Positions 34,769 through 43,153 are shown, counted from the stretch's first letter. The stretch is 64,000 nucleotides of DNA from Amycolatopsis sp. NBC_01488 (GCF_036227105.1 NZ_CP109434.1:4993001-5057000); one strand, 5' to 3'. Program-made: numbers and translations. The notes: a model not told the origin generated them from the sequence alone.

Positions 34769-35688
34769 CAGAAGTACCCCTCACGCTTGCGGTCTTCCAT
34801 GGCCGCCTCGGACATCCGGTCGTCGGCGCGGGTGGCGCCGCGTTCGGTGAGCCGCGACGCCGACACCTCGGCGATGACGTCTTCGACGGTGGTCGCGGTG
34901 GACTCGATCGCGCCGGTGCACGAGCCGTCGCCGACGGTCCGGTAGCGGACCGTCAGCTCACGGACCTCTTCGCCGGGCCGCGGGCCGCCCCACGGGCCCT
35001 CGGTCAGCAGCATCCCGTCGCGCAGGTACACCTCGCGCTGGTGCGCGTAGTAGATCGACGGCAGCTCGACCTTCTCGCGGGCGATGTAGTTCCAGACGTC
35101 GGCCTCGGTCCAGTTGGACAGCGGGAAGACGCGGACCTGCTCGCCCGGGCGGTGCCGGCCGTTGTAGAGGTTCCACAGCTCGGGCCGCTGCCGGCGCGGT
35201 TCCCACTGGCCGAAGGCGTTGCGGAGGCTGAAGATCCGCTCCTTCGCGCGGGCCCGCTCCTCGTCGCGGCGGCCGCCGCCGAACACCGCGTCGAACTTGT
35301 TCTCCGCGATGGTGTCCAAGAGCGGCGTGGTCTGCAGCGGGTTGCGCATCCCGTCCGCACGCTCTTCCAGGCGGCCGTCGTCGATCCAGTCCTGGACCTT
35401 CGCGACGACCAGGCGCAGGCCGTGCCGTTCGACGACGCGGTCGCGGAACTCGATGACCTCGTCGAAGTTGTGGCCGGTGTCCACGTGCAGCAGCGGGAAC
35501 GGCACCGGCGCCGGCCAGAAGGCCTTGATCGCCAGGTGCAGCAGCAGCGTCGAGTCCTTGCCGCCGGAGAAGAGGATCACCGGCCGGTCGAACTCGCCCG
35601 CCACCTCGCGGAAGATGTGGATGGCCTCGGATTCGAGGGCAGCCAGGTTGTCCTGTGCCGCGTCGGTAGCGGGCTCCAAGGTCGTCAT
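34768..35688 (-). CDS. cysD: Sulfate adenylyltransferase subunit 2
   Basis: A 306-residue PP-loop ATP pyrophosphatase that adenylates sulfate. SGGKDS is at residues 41-46, LLHVDTGHNFDEVIEFRD follows, and the C-terminal end RMSEAAMEDRKREGYF is characteristic. The ATG at 35688 is chosen; upstream codons overlap cysH. It lies 11 bp after cysH. Confidence 0.96.
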   Translation of the reverse strand: MTTLEPATDAAQDNLAALESEAIHIFREVAGEFDRPVILFSGGKDSTLLLHLAIKAFWPAPVPFPLLHVDTGHNFDEVIEFRDRVVERHGLRLVVAKVQDWIDDGRLEERADGMRNPLQTTPLLDTIAENKFDAVFGGGRRDEERARAKERIFSLRNAFGQWEPRRQRPELWNLYNGRHRPGEQVRVFPLSNWTEADVWNYIAREKVELPSIYYAHQREVYLRDGMLLTEGPWGGPRPGEEVRELTVRYRTVGDGSCTGAIESTATTVEDVIAEVSASRLTERGATRADDRMSEAAMEDRKREGYF

Positions 35689-35699
35689 GCGTCCCTTCC

Positions 35700-36395
35700 T
35701 CAGCCGTGCAGTCCGCACTCGGTCTTCGACTGACCCGCCCACCGGCCGCTGCGCGGGTCCTGACCCGGTTCCACGCGAGCAGTGCAGGGCGCGCAGCCGA
35801 TCGAGAGGTAGCCGATCGAGACCAGCGGGTTCTCCAGGATCCCGTGCTCGGCGATGTAGGCCTTGAACTCGTCGTCGGTCCACGCCGCGATCGGGTTGAC
35901 CTTCACCAGGCCGTTGCGGTCGTCCCAGGTGACGATCGGGGTGTTCGCCCGCGTCGGCGCGTCGACCCGGCGCACGCCGGTGACCCACGCCGAGTAGTTC
36001 GCCAGGGTCTTGCGCAGCGGCACGACCTTGCGCAGGTTGCAGCACAGCGTCGGGTCGCGGTCGTGCAGCTTCGCGCCGTATTCGGCGTCCTGCTCGGCGA
36101 CGCTCTGCTCGGCCTGCGCGTTGACGATCTTGACGTCCGGGTAGACGGTCTGGACGGCGTCGCGCGTGCCGATCGTCTCCGGGAAGTGGTAGCCGGTCTC
36201 CAGGAAGAGGACGTCCACATCGGACTTCACCTTGGTGGCGAGGTCGATGAGGACGGCGTCCTGCATGTTGGACGCGACGATGAAGTCGTCGCCGAACGTG
36301 TCGACGGTCCAGCGGATCGCCTCGTCGGCGGTGGCGTCGGCGAGTTCTTTCGACGCGCGCTCGGCGAGGGTCTTGTAGTCGGCGGTGGCGGTCAT
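35700..36395 (-). CDS. cysH: Adenylyl-sulfate (APS) reductase
   Basis: A 231-residue PAPS/APS reductase that makes sulfite. It has the cysteine pairs CC (118-119) and CxxC (201-204) that hold a 4Fe-4S cluster, and the catalytic cysteine in KTECGLHG (Cys227). The cluster motifs mark it as the APS-using bacterial type, which matches the lack of an APS kinase. The ATG overlaps the zinc-ribbon gene stop as ATGA, and GGAGG is upstream. Confidence 0.95.
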   Translation of the reverse strand: MTATADYKTLAERASKELADATADEAIRWTVDTFGDDFIVASNMQDAVLIDLATKVKSDVDVLFLETGYHFPETIGTRDAVQTVYPDVKIVNAQAEQSVAEQDAEYGAKLHDRDPTLCCNLRKVVPLRKTLANYSAWVTGVRRVDAPTRANTPIVTWDDRNGLVKVNPIAAWTDDEFKAYIAEHGILENPLVSIGYLSIGCAPCTARVEPGQDPRSGRWAGQSKTECGLHG

Positions 36396-36547
36396 CGGGA
36401 AACCTCCGGGAGGGACAGTCCGAGGAATTTGACCGAGAAAACCCGGCGACAGGCGGAACACAGCCAGCCGCCGTTCTGTTCCGGCCGCAGGTCCTCGTCC
36501 CCGCAATAGGGGCAGTAGTAGGGAACCGCTCGTTCGGTGGAGGTCAC
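36392..36547 (-). CDS. Small zinc-ribbon protein in the sulfate operon
   Basis: A 51-residue protein with two CxxC knuckles (YCPYCGDEDL and WLCSACRRVF) that would hold one zinc. The GTG start overlaps the sulfite reductase stop, and its own stop overlaps cysH, so it is translationally coupled on both sides. A gene of this kind is regularly placed between sir and cysH in actinomycetes, so it is likely to serve sulfite or APS reduction, perhaps as a metal or electron partner. The exact role is unknown. Confidence 0.8.
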   Translation of the reverse strand: MTSTERAVPYYCPYCGDEDLRPEQNGGWLCSACRRVFSVKFLGLSLPEVSR

Positions 36548-38232
36548 TGCAGCGCGCTTTCCTCGGCGCGCGCCGCCCACTGCGGGAACCGCTCACCGGG
36601 CTCGCGTCCGGTGACGTAGTTCCGCACGACCCGCTCGACGTAGCCGGTCAGCTCGCTCGAGGTCACCTTGTGCCCGCGCAGCTTCCGGCCGAACCCGGCG
36701 TCGAGGCCGAGCCCGCCGCCGAGGTGCACCTGGAAGCCTTCGACCTGGTTGCCGTCGGCGTCGGTGACGATCTGGCCCTTGAGGCCGATGTCGGCGGTCT
36801 GGATCCGCGCGCAGGAGTTGGGGCAGCCGTTGAGGTGCACGGTGACCGGCGTGTCGAGGCCGCCCTGGATGTCGGCGAGGGACTTCTCCAGGTCCGCGAC
36901 GAGCTGCTGCGCGCGGGCCTTCGTCTCGACGATGGCGAGCTTGCAGAACTCCAGCCCGGTGCAGGCCATCACGCTGCGCCGCCACGGCGACGGCTTGGTC
37001 TCCAGCCCCAGCTCGGCCAGCTCCGCCAGCAGCGTCGGGACCTGGTCTTCGGGGACGTCGAGCACGACGAGCTTCTGCTGGGGGGTGAGCCGGACCCGGC
37101 CCGACCCGGCCCGTTCGGCGGCCTTGGCCACGGCGACCAGCGTCCCGCCCGAGACGCGGCCCGCGATCGGCGCCGCACCGAGGTAGAACTTGCCGTCGAC
37201 CTGCGGGTGCACGCCGACGTGGTCGATCGGCACGGCCGGGTCGACCGGCGGCGGGCCGTCGATCAGCTCCCGCTTGAGGTACTCGTCCTGCAGGACCTGG
37301 CGGAACTTCGCCGCGCCCCAGTCCTTGACCAGGAACTTGATCCGGGCCCGCGAACGCAGCCGGCGGTAGCCGTAGTCGCGGAAGATCGAGATGACGCCTT
37401 CCCAGACGTCCGGGACCTCGTCCCGCGGCACCCAGGCACCGAGGCGCTGGCCCAGCATCGGGTTGGTCGACAGACCGCCACCGACCCAGACGTCGAAGCC
37501 GGGGCCGTGCTCGGGGTGGTTCACGCCGACGAAGGCAACGTCGTGGATCTCGTGCGCGACGTCGGGCTGGCCGGAGACGGCGGTCTTGAACTTGCGCGGC
37601 AGGTTGGCGAACTCGGGCTTGCCGATGTAGCGGCGCTTGATCTCGTCGATCGCCGGCGTGCCGTCGATGACTTCGTCCGCCGCGATGCCCGCGACCGGCG
37701 AGCCGAGGATGACGCGCGGGCTGTCGCCGCACGCTTCCATCGTCGTCATGCCGGCGTCTTCGAGCTTCGCCCAGATCGTCGGGACGTCCTCGACTTGGAT
37801 CCAGTGGTACTGGATGTTCTGCCGGTCGGTGATGTCGGCGGTGTCGCGCGCGTACGCCTGCGAGATCTCGCCGAGCACGGTGAGCTGCCCGGTGGTCAGG
37901 GCGCCGCCGTCGATCCGGACCCGCAGCATGAAGTAGCGGTCGTCCAGCTCTTCGGGCTCCAGCGTCGCGGTGCGGCCGCCGTCGATCCCCGGCTTGCGCT
38001 GGGTGTAGAGGCCGAACCAGCGGAACCGGCCGCGCAGGTCGCCCGGGTCGATCGAGTCGAACCCGCGGTGGGCGTAGATGTTCTCGATCCGCGCCCGCAC
38101 GTTGAGCGGGTGGTCGTCCTTCTTCGACCGCTCGTTCGGGTTCAGCGGCTCCCGGTAACCGAGCGCCCACTGCCCTTCACCGCGCTTCTGCTTGACGCGC
38201 GCGGGGCGGGCGGGGGTCTGGGGCGTGGCCAT
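36544..38232 (-). CDS. sir: Assimilatory sulfite reductase (ferredoxin-type, siroheme)
   Basis: A 562-residue siroheme/4Fe-4S enzyme that reduces sulfite to sulfide. The duplicated ferredoxin-like and siroheme domains are present. The cluster ligands are in CTGLEFC (Cys424, Cys430) and NGCPNSC (Cys470, Cys474). Arginines for sulfite binding appear in TDRQNIQYHW. The orthologue in mycobacteria was first called nirA. The ATG at 38232 is chosen. Expression is probably set by the leader peptide upstream at 38339-38425. Confidence 0.94.
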   Translation of the reverse strand: MATPQTPARPARVKQKRGEGQWALGYREPLNPNERSKKDDHPLNVRARIENIYAHRGFDSIDPGDLRGRFRWFGLYTQRKPGIDGGRTATLEPEELDDRYFMLRVRIDGGALTTGQLTVLGEISQAYARDTADITDRQNIQYHWIQVEDVPTIWAKLEDAGMTTMEACGDSPRVILGSPVAGIAADEVIDGTPAIDEIKRRYIGKPEFANLPRKFKTAVSGQPDVAHEIHDVAFVGVNHPEHGPGFDVWVGGGLSTNPMLGQRLGAWVPRDEVPDVWEGVISIFRDYGYRRLRSRARIKFLVKDWGAAKFRQVLQDEYLKRELIDGPPPVDPAVPIDHVGVHPQVDGKFYLGAAPIAGRVSGGTLVAVAKAAERAGSGRVRLTPQQKLVVLDVPEDQVPTLLAELAELGLETKPSPWRRSVMACTGLEFCKLAIVETKARAQQLVADLEKSLADIQGGLDTPVTVHLNGCPNSCARIQTADIGLKGQIVTDADGNQVEGFQVHLGGGLGLDAGFGRKLRGHKVTSSELTGYVERVVRNYVTGREPGERFPQWAARAEESALQ

Positions 38233-38338
38233 GGCGGCGTCCTCCGAGAGGCTTTCGTGGCGGCGGAGGACCATCGGCTCGCGGGTTCCTCCGGCGCCGG
38301 CTGTCCGAAATTCGTGGCAGGTGGTGGCGATCGGTGAG

Positions 38339-38425
38339 TCAGCGAACGGGTACGCAGAGGGCGCTGGCGACCCGCAGCAGGTCGACGTGGCGGCGGGCCA
38401 CGAGGAGAACACCGGCATGAGTCAC
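38339..38425 (-). CDS. Putative leader peptide of the sulfite reductase operon
   Basis: A 28-codon reading frame with a GTG start and TGA stop, 106 bases upstream of the sir start. The peptide contains ARRHVDLLRVASALCVPVR. Its RRHVDLLRVASALC block is the hallmark of the leader peptides found before sulfur and cysteine genes in actinomycetes. Ribosome progress on it, probably at the cysteine codon, is thought to set expression of the following operon. It is too short for usual gene finding. Confidence 0.8.
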   Translation of the reverse strand: MTHAGVLLVARRHVDLLRVASALCVPVR

Positions 38426-38486
38426 GGCGTCAGCGTGCCACGCGTCCACAATGTGGTCCAGGCCTGCCCGAATGGTGGGAGCAGGG

Positions 38487-38997
38487 TCACTCGCCTGCGA
38501 GAATGCGATCGACCAGCAGGCCCACGACCTGCGCGTCCGAGTACCCGGCGAAGGCTTCGGGCAATGTCAACCGCTCGACGGTCAGACCGGTCAGGGCCAG
38601 ATAGAGCAGCAGGACCTCGTCCCGGCCGCCGGGCAGCCCGGCGGCTTCGTGGAACCCGACGCTGAGGTCGAAGCTGTCCCGCACGGTCGCGGTCAGCGCC
38701 GCCGCCAGCCCGGGCCGTCGGTTCGCCTCGAGCCGCAGTTCGAGCAGCGCGAGGTAGGAGCTGCGGCGGGTCGTCAGCCGCTTCATCACGTCGCCGAGCA
38801 GCGCGGCGACCCGGCCGGCCGACGGCTCTTCCGCCCGCGGGTCGGCCATGACCTCCTCCGGCGCGGACAACCGGACGTGCACGCGTGCACCCGCTTCGGC
38901 CAGCAGCTGGTCGCGGTCGCGAAAGTAGTTCGACGTCGTCCCCGGCGGAACACCGGCCTCCGGGTCCACCGCCCGGTACGTCAGCCCGGGCGCCGTC
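38487..38997 (-). pseudogene. TetR family regulator remnant, 5' end missing
   Basis: About 170 codons of a TetR regulator. The frame covers helix-turn-helix positions 2-3 (APGLTYRAVDPEAGVPPGTTSNYFRDRDQLL) and a normal C-terminal domain to the stop. Helix 1 and the start codon are missing, since the homology stops at 38990-38998, where a VOC gene fragment begins on the other strand. A GTG inside the VOC fragment could start translation but would not restore helix 1. It is likely non-functional. Confidence 0.7.
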
Positions 38998-39339
38998 CCG
39001 CGCCTGCTGGTCACCGTCGAGCTGGACTGGTTCGCCAGCGTCAGCGCCGGTGCGCCCGGCTACGAGATCAGCTTCGTCCAGCGCGGCCACGAGTCGGTGC
39101 CGGACGGTTACCGGACGCAGCCGACGTCGGGACTCTCCTTCGGGCTCGTCGTCGAGGACGCCGCCGCGGAGGCGAAGCGGCTCACGGAGGCGGGTGTGGA
39201 CCTGGTCACGCCCGTCGTCGACGAGGTCTACGGGCAGCGGCACTTCTCCGTCGCCGATCCGAACGGCGTGCTGCTCGACGTCATCGAGATGATCGCGCCC
39301 GACCCGGACTGGGCGGCGGCGAACCTCCCGGCGTCGTAG
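38998..39339 (+). pseudogene. VOC family protein remnant, 5' end missing
   Basis: About 113 codons of a glyoxalase-fold protein, from PRLLVTVELDWFASVSAG to DPNGVLLDVIEMIAPDPDWAAANLPAS. The first beta-alpha unit and start codon are missing. No in-frame ATG, GTG or TTG precedes 39097. It abuts the truncated TetR gene head to head, so both 5' ends were lost in one deletion. The intact pair would have been a divergent TetR and its target. Confidence 0.65.
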
Positions 39340-39354
39340 AGGACAATCGGAGTC

Positions 39355-40572
39355 GTGCCCGTACTGCGCTCCGACCCCGCCACCCCGCTCGATCCGGCGT
39401 TGCCCGACAGCGCGCTGAAGGGGCTCGGCAGCAGAGCGTTCGGGGTCTACGTGCACGTCCCGTTCTGCGCGACGCGCTGCGGCTACTGCGACTTCAACAC
39501 CTACACCGCGGGCGAGCTCGACTCCGGCTCGTCGCCGCAGTCCTGGCTCGAGGGGCTGCGGCGCGAGCTGGAGCTGGCCGCGAAGGTCCTGGTCGTGCCG
39601 CCCGCCGCCGACACCGTGTTCGTCGGCGGCGGCACGCCGTCGCTGCTCGGCGCCGACGGCCTCGCCTCGGTGCTCGACGCCGTCCGCGACGTCTTCGGGC
39701 TCGCCCCGGACGCCGAGGTGACGACGGAGTCGAACCCGGAGTCGACGTCGCCGGAGTTCTTCGCCGGCATCCGCGAAGCCGGCTACACACGCGTCTCGCT
39801 CGGCATGCAGTCGGCCGCGTCGCACGTGCTGAAGATCCTCGACCGCGTGCACACGCCGGGCCGGCCGGGCCAGGCCGCCGCCGAGGCGCGCGCGGCCGGG
39901 TTCGAGCACGTGAACCTGGATGTGATCTACGGCACGCCCGGTGAGCGTCCCGACGACCTGCTCGCCACGCTCGACGCCGTGCTCGCGGCGGGCGTCGACC
40001 ACGTCTCGGCGTACGCGCTGATCGTCGAGGAGGGCACGGCGCTGGCCCGCCGGGTGCGCCGCGGCGAACTGCCCGCGCCGGACGACGACGTGCTGGCCGC
40101 GGACTACGAGATGATCGATGCGGCCCTGTCGGCGGCCGGGCTGCGCTGGTACGAGGTGTCGAACTGGGCGGCCTCCGACGCCGCCCGCTGCCGCCACAAC
40201 CTCGGCTACTGGCGCGGCGACGACTGGTGGGGCGCCGGACCGGGCGCGCACAGCCACGTCGGCGGCGTGCGCTGGTGGAACGTCAAGCACCCCGCGCGCT
40301 ACACCGCGCTGCTGGCGGCAGGCGACTCGCCCGCGGGCGGCCGCGAGGTGCTCACCGACGACGACCAGCACCTCGAGCGGATCATGCTCGAACTGCGCGT
40401 CGCGGACGGACTTCCGCTGGACGTCCTCGACGAACCCGGCCTCGCCGAAGCCCGGGCGGCCGCGGCCGAAGGCCTGCTCGATCCGTCCGCTTTGGACACC
40501 CGCGGCCGCGCGGTCCTGACCGACCGCGGGCGGCTGCTGGCCGACGGCGTCGTCCGGCGGCTCGCGGGCTGA
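39355..40572 (+). CDS. hemW: Radical SAM heme chaperone HemW
   Basis: A 405-residue radical SAM protein related to oxygen-independent coproporphyrinogen oxidase but acting as a heme chaperone. FCATRCGYCDF holds the cluster Cys38, Cys42 and Cys45. VFVGGGTPSLL and TRVSLGMQSAASHVLKILDRVH are typical. The single-residue variations do not include the second CxxC region of HemN. GTG start. It follows the two gene remnants by 15 bp. Confidence 0.9.
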   Translation: MPVLRSDPATPLDPALPDSALKGLGSRAFGVYVHVPFCATRCGYCDFNTYTAGELDSGSSPQSWLEGLRRELELAAKVLVVPPAADTVFVGGGTPSLLGADGLASVLDAVRDVFGLAPDAEVTTESNPESTSPEFFAGIREAGYTRVSLGMQSAASHVLKILDRVHTPGRPGQAAAEARAAGFEHVNLDVIYGTPGERPDDLLATLDAVLAAGVDHVSAYALIVEEGTALARRVRRGELPAPDDDVLAADYEMIDAALSAAGLRWYEVSNWAASDAARCRHNLGYWRGDDWWGAGPGAHSHVGGVRWWNVKHPARYTALLAAGDSPAGGREVLTDDDQHLERIMLELRVADGLPLDVLDEPGLAEARAAAAEGLLDPSALDTRGRAVLTDRGRLLADGVVRRLAG

Positions 40573-40634
40573 CGGGATTAAATCCGCGGGGCCGGTCGTT
40601 GCTTGTATCGAGCAACGACTTCGAGGAGGCCCCC

Positions 40635-41555
40635 ATGGCGCGCGCGATCAGGTTCGACGAGTACGGCGACGTGGACGTCCTCCGGGTCGAGGACGTCCCG
40701 CGGCCGGCACCGGGACGGGGGCAGGTGCTCGTCGAGGTCCGCGCCGCCGGGATCAACCCGGGCGAAGCCGCCATCCGGCAAGGGTTCCTGCACGACCGCT
40801 GGCCGGCGACGTTCCCGTCCGGGCAGGGCAGCGACTTCGCCGGCGTCGTCGCGGAACTCGGCGACGGCGTCGAGGAGATCGCCGTCGGCGACGAGGTGAT
40901 CGGCTTCGTGCACACGCGGTCGAGTCACGCGGACTACGTCGTGGCGGAGGCTTCGGACCTCACGCCGCGGCCCGACGGGGTGTCGTGGGAGGCCGCGGGC
41001 GCGCTGTTCGTCGCCGGCACCACCGCCTACGCGGCGACGGCCGCGGTGCGCCCGCGCGAGGGCGACACGGTCGTCGTCTCGGGTGCGGCGGGCGGCGTCG
41101 GGTCGCTGGCCGTCCAGCTGGCTCTGCTCGCTGGTGCCACGGTGATCGGCCTCGCCGGGGAAGCGAACCACGCTTGGCTGCGCGAGCTGGGCGTGATCCC
41201 GGTGGCCTACGGCGAAGGCGTTCTCGAGCGGATCAAGGAAGCGGCGCCGGACGGCGTGCACGCGTTCGTCGACACGTTCGGCTCCGGCTACGTGGAACTG
41301 GCGCTGCACCTGGGCATCCACCCCGGGCGGATCGACACGATCATCGACTATGAGGCGGCCGCGAAGTACAACGTCAAGACCGAGGGCAACATGGCCGGCG
41401 CGTCGGCCGAGGTGCTGCGCGAGCTGAGCCTGCTGGTGGGAAAGGGACTTCTCGACGTGCCGATCGCCCGCGTCTACCCGTTGGACGAGGTGCGCGAGGC
41501 TTATCGCGAGCTGGAGCAGCGGCACACGCGCGGCAAGATCGTCCTGCGGCCCTAG
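40635..41555 (+). CDS. NADP-dependent quinone oxidoreductase-like medium-chain reductase
   Basis: A 306-residue MDR protein. The N-terminal GroES-like domain has VLVEVRAAGINPGEAAIRQG and FPSGQGSDFAGVVAELG. The nucleotide domain has DTVVVSGAAGGVGSLAVQLALLAGATVIG. There are no zinc-site cysteines. The ATG at 40635 has GAGGAGG upstream. Its end overlaps the convergent TetR gene by four bases. It may be a quinone or enone reductase. Confidence 0.88.
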   Translation: MARAIRFDEYGDVDVLRVEDVPRPAPGRGQVLVEVRAAGINPGEAAIRQGFLHDRWPATFPSGQGSDFAGVVAELGDGVEEIAVGDEVIGFVHTRSSHADYVVAEASDLTPRPDGVSWEAAGALFVAGTTAYAATAAVRPREGDTVVVSGAAGGVGSLAVQLALLAGATVIGLAGEANHAWLRELGVIPVAYGEGVLERIKEAAPDGVHAFVDTFGSGYVELALHLGIHPGRIDTIIDYEAAAKYNVKTEGNMAGASAEVLRELSLLVGKGLLDVPIARVYPLDEVREAYRELEQRHTRGKIVLRP

Positions 41556-42256
41556 TTCTTCGCCGCCACGACCTTCAGGCCGGCGAGGTAGACGTCGAGG
41601 GCGAACTCGAGGCGTTCGGTCGCGGTCTCGGCGGAGAAGAACTCGCCGATGTGCAGCATGTTCGGGAACGCGTCGGCGGGCAGTGAGCGCATGTACGCCA
41701 CCATCTGCTCGCCGCGTTTCGCGGTCTCGGCTTCGTCGATGTCGCCCCAGGTCCAGCCGCTCGCTTCGTACGCGTACGCCTTGGCGTAGAGCGCCAGGGC
41801 GTCGCCGGCGAACGTCGCCTGCCTGAGCGTCAGGCCGCCCGCGCGCAGCAGGGCGAGCATCGCCTCGCCCTGCCGCAGCGAGCTGGGCGTGACCGGCACG
41901 GCGATGTCCCACGCCACCCGCGCGATGCCGGGGTGCGCGACCATCACCCGGATCTGGCCGCGGACCAGGTCTTTCACCTGCTCGTCCCAGCGCGCCGGGT
42001 CCGGGTCCGGGATCGGCGCTTCGGCGAGCACGGCGTCGAGCATCAGCTCCGCCAGCTCGTCCTTGTTGGCGACGTGCGCGTAGAGCGACGCGGGTCCCGT
42101 CTCCAGCTCCTGGGCGACCCGTCGCATGGTGACCGCGTCGAGGCCCTCCTTCGCCAGGATCTCCAGCGCCGTCTTCACGACGAGCTCCCGCGAGAGCGCG
42201 GGTTTCGTGGCCCGGCGGCGGGGGGCGCTGCGCCACGGCGGTGGGGGAACGGTCAC
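41552..42256 (-). CDS. TetR family regulator with C-terminal TetR_C_1-type domain
   Basis: A 234-residue repressor. The helix-turn-helix is LVVKTALEILAKEGLDAVTMRRVAQELETGPASLYAHVANKDEL (about residues 29-72). The C-terminal half (RGQIRVMVAHPGIARVAWDIAVPV) is the TetR/TetR_C type. The GTG at 42256 is chosen; longer starts would read through the operator region. It probably binds the four-site array in the gap to the divergent SnoaL gene, repressing it and itself. Confidence 0.9.
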   Translation of the reverse strand: MTVPPPPWRSAPRRRATKPALSRELVVKTALEILAKEGLDAVTMRRVAQELETGPASLYAHVANKDELAELMLDAVLAEAPIPDPDPARWDEQVKDLVRGQIRVMVAHPGIARVAWDIAVPVTPSSLRQGEAMLALLRAGGLTLRQATFAGDALALYAKAYAYEASGWTWGDIDEAETAKRGEQMVAYMRSLPADAFPNMLHIGEFFSAETATERLEFALDVYLAGLKVVAAKN

Positions 42257-42257
42257 G

Positions 42258-42325
42258 CGAACACTGTACTTGACGCGAACGTCGTTCGTCTGTAGAACGG
42301 TGTTCGTCAAACGAACGATGTTCGT
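42258..42325. promoter_or_regulatory. Four TetR operators spaced 18 bp
   Basis: Four sites of CGAAC-N3-GTTCG type are centred at 42264, 42282, 42300 and 42318. They read CGAAC ACT GTACT (weak), CGAAC GTC GTTCG, GAAC GGT GTTC, and ACGAAC GAT GTTCGT. The 18-bp step is constant. They fill the gap between the TetR gene and the SnoaL gene and cover the SnoaL promoter. Confidence 0.75.
42270..42298 (+). promoter_or_regulatory. Promoter TTGACG-N17-TAGAAC for the SnoaL gene
   Basis: A -35 TTGACG (42270-42275) and -10 TAGAAC (42293-42298) are 17 bases apart, about 40 bases before the ATG at 42338. Operators 2 and 3 overlap both elements, so repressor binding would block the polymerase. Confidence 0.65.
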
Positions 42326-42337
42326 GAAGGGGATCTC

Positions 42338-42754
42338 ATGGCCACCACCACCGCCGAAACCGACGTCCGCGCCGTGCTCGGCCGGCTCACCGACGCGTGG
42401 AACTCCGCCGATGCCGCCGCCTACGGCCGGCTCTTCACCGAAGACGCGGACTACGTGACGTTCTTCGGGATGAACTTCCCGGGCCGGGAGGCGATCGAAA
42501 GCTCGCACCGCGCCCTCTTCGAAGGCCCGCTGAAGGGGTCGAAGCTGACCGGCCGGCTCGGCGCGTCGGCGAAGGTGCGGTTCGTCCGGCCGGACGTCGC
42601 CGTGGTCGTCGCCGGGGGCGGCTCTTCGGTCACCGGCGCGGACGCCACCGACGCGGGCCGTGAGTCGACCGTGAGCTTCGTGCTCGTCGAGGAGGACGGC
42701 GAGTGGCTGATCACGGCGTTCCAGAACACGCGTGTCTCGGATCCCCGCGGGTGA
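42338..42754 (+). CDS. SnoaL/DUF4440-like (SgcJ/EcaC family) protein
   Basis: A 138-residue cone-fold protein. It starts VRAVLGRLTDAWNSADAAAYGRLFTEDADYVTFFG and has the NFPGREAIESSHRALF pattern of SgcJ/EcaC proteins. Such folds serve as cyclases, isomerases or steroid-like binding proteins. The substrate is unknown. GTGA overlap with the next gene makes a short two-gene operon under the TetR regulator. A ribosome site (AAGG) precedes the ATG. Confidence 0.82.
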   Translation: MATTTAETDVRAVLGRLTDAWNSADAAAYGRLFTEDADYVTFFGMNFPGREAIESSHRALFEGPLKGSKLTGRLGASAKVRFVRPDVAVVVAGGGSSVTGADATDAGRESTVSFVLVEEDGEWLITAFQNTRVSDPRG

Positions 42755-43086
42755 AAACGCTTGCGGAGGCGTCAGGGGTGGTCGCCCGGCCGCCCGCGGA
42801 GGTGTTCGAGGCGGTGCGGCGCCGCGTGACCGGGGGCGGCTACCCGATGCGGACGGAGGTCGACGCCGAACGCGGCTTCCTCGCGGTCCAGGGTGGCTGG
42901 TGGTACCGCGGGGAGTACCGCGTCACGGCCGATCCGGGCGGCGCGCGCGTCGAGCACCGCGTCGTCAACGTGGCCACGTGGGGACGCTGGGGTGTCCCGC
43001 CGGCCAACCGGTTCTTCTTCGGGTTCCGCGCGCGGACGTCTGCCGCTTTTGCCCGGATGCTCGAGGAACTGGCCACATCCGAGTAG
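42751..43086 (+). CDS. Small hypothetical protein coupled to the SnoaL gene
   Basis: A 111-residue protein, not firmly recognised; the pattern VVARPPAEVFEAVRRRVTG followed by alternating beta strands (WWYRGEYRVTADPGGARVEHRVVNV) resembles a START/SRPBCC fold. The GTG start overlaps the upstream stop as GTGA. It is probably induced with the SnoaL gene. Function unknown. Confidence 0.7.
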   Translation: MKTLAEASGVVARPPAEVFEAVRRRVTGGGYPMRTEVDAERGFLAVQGGWWYRGEYRVTADPGGARVEHRVVNVATWGRWGVPPANRFFFGFRARTSAAFARMLEELATSE

Positions 43087-43116
43087 GCAGCGCGGGGTTC
43101 CGGCGCGTACGGTTGC

Positions 43117-43135
43117 TTAGGTAAGCCTTAGTAGC
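43117..43135 (+). promoter_or_regulatory. Possible DtxR/IdeR iron-box half
   Basis: TTAGGTAAGCCTTAGTAGC, in the 67-bp leader of the siderophore-interacting gene, keeps the left half (TTAGGTAAG) of the iron-box consensus. The right half is poor. Position fits iron control. Confidence 0.4.
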
Positions 43136-43153
43136 TGAGCGAGGAGTTGGCCG

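Noticed and set aside
38233..38418. A 62-residue N-terminal extension of sulfite reductase
   Set aside because: The extension is unlike the family, the ATG at 38232 fits the known N-terminus, and the region holds a better leader peptide in another frame.
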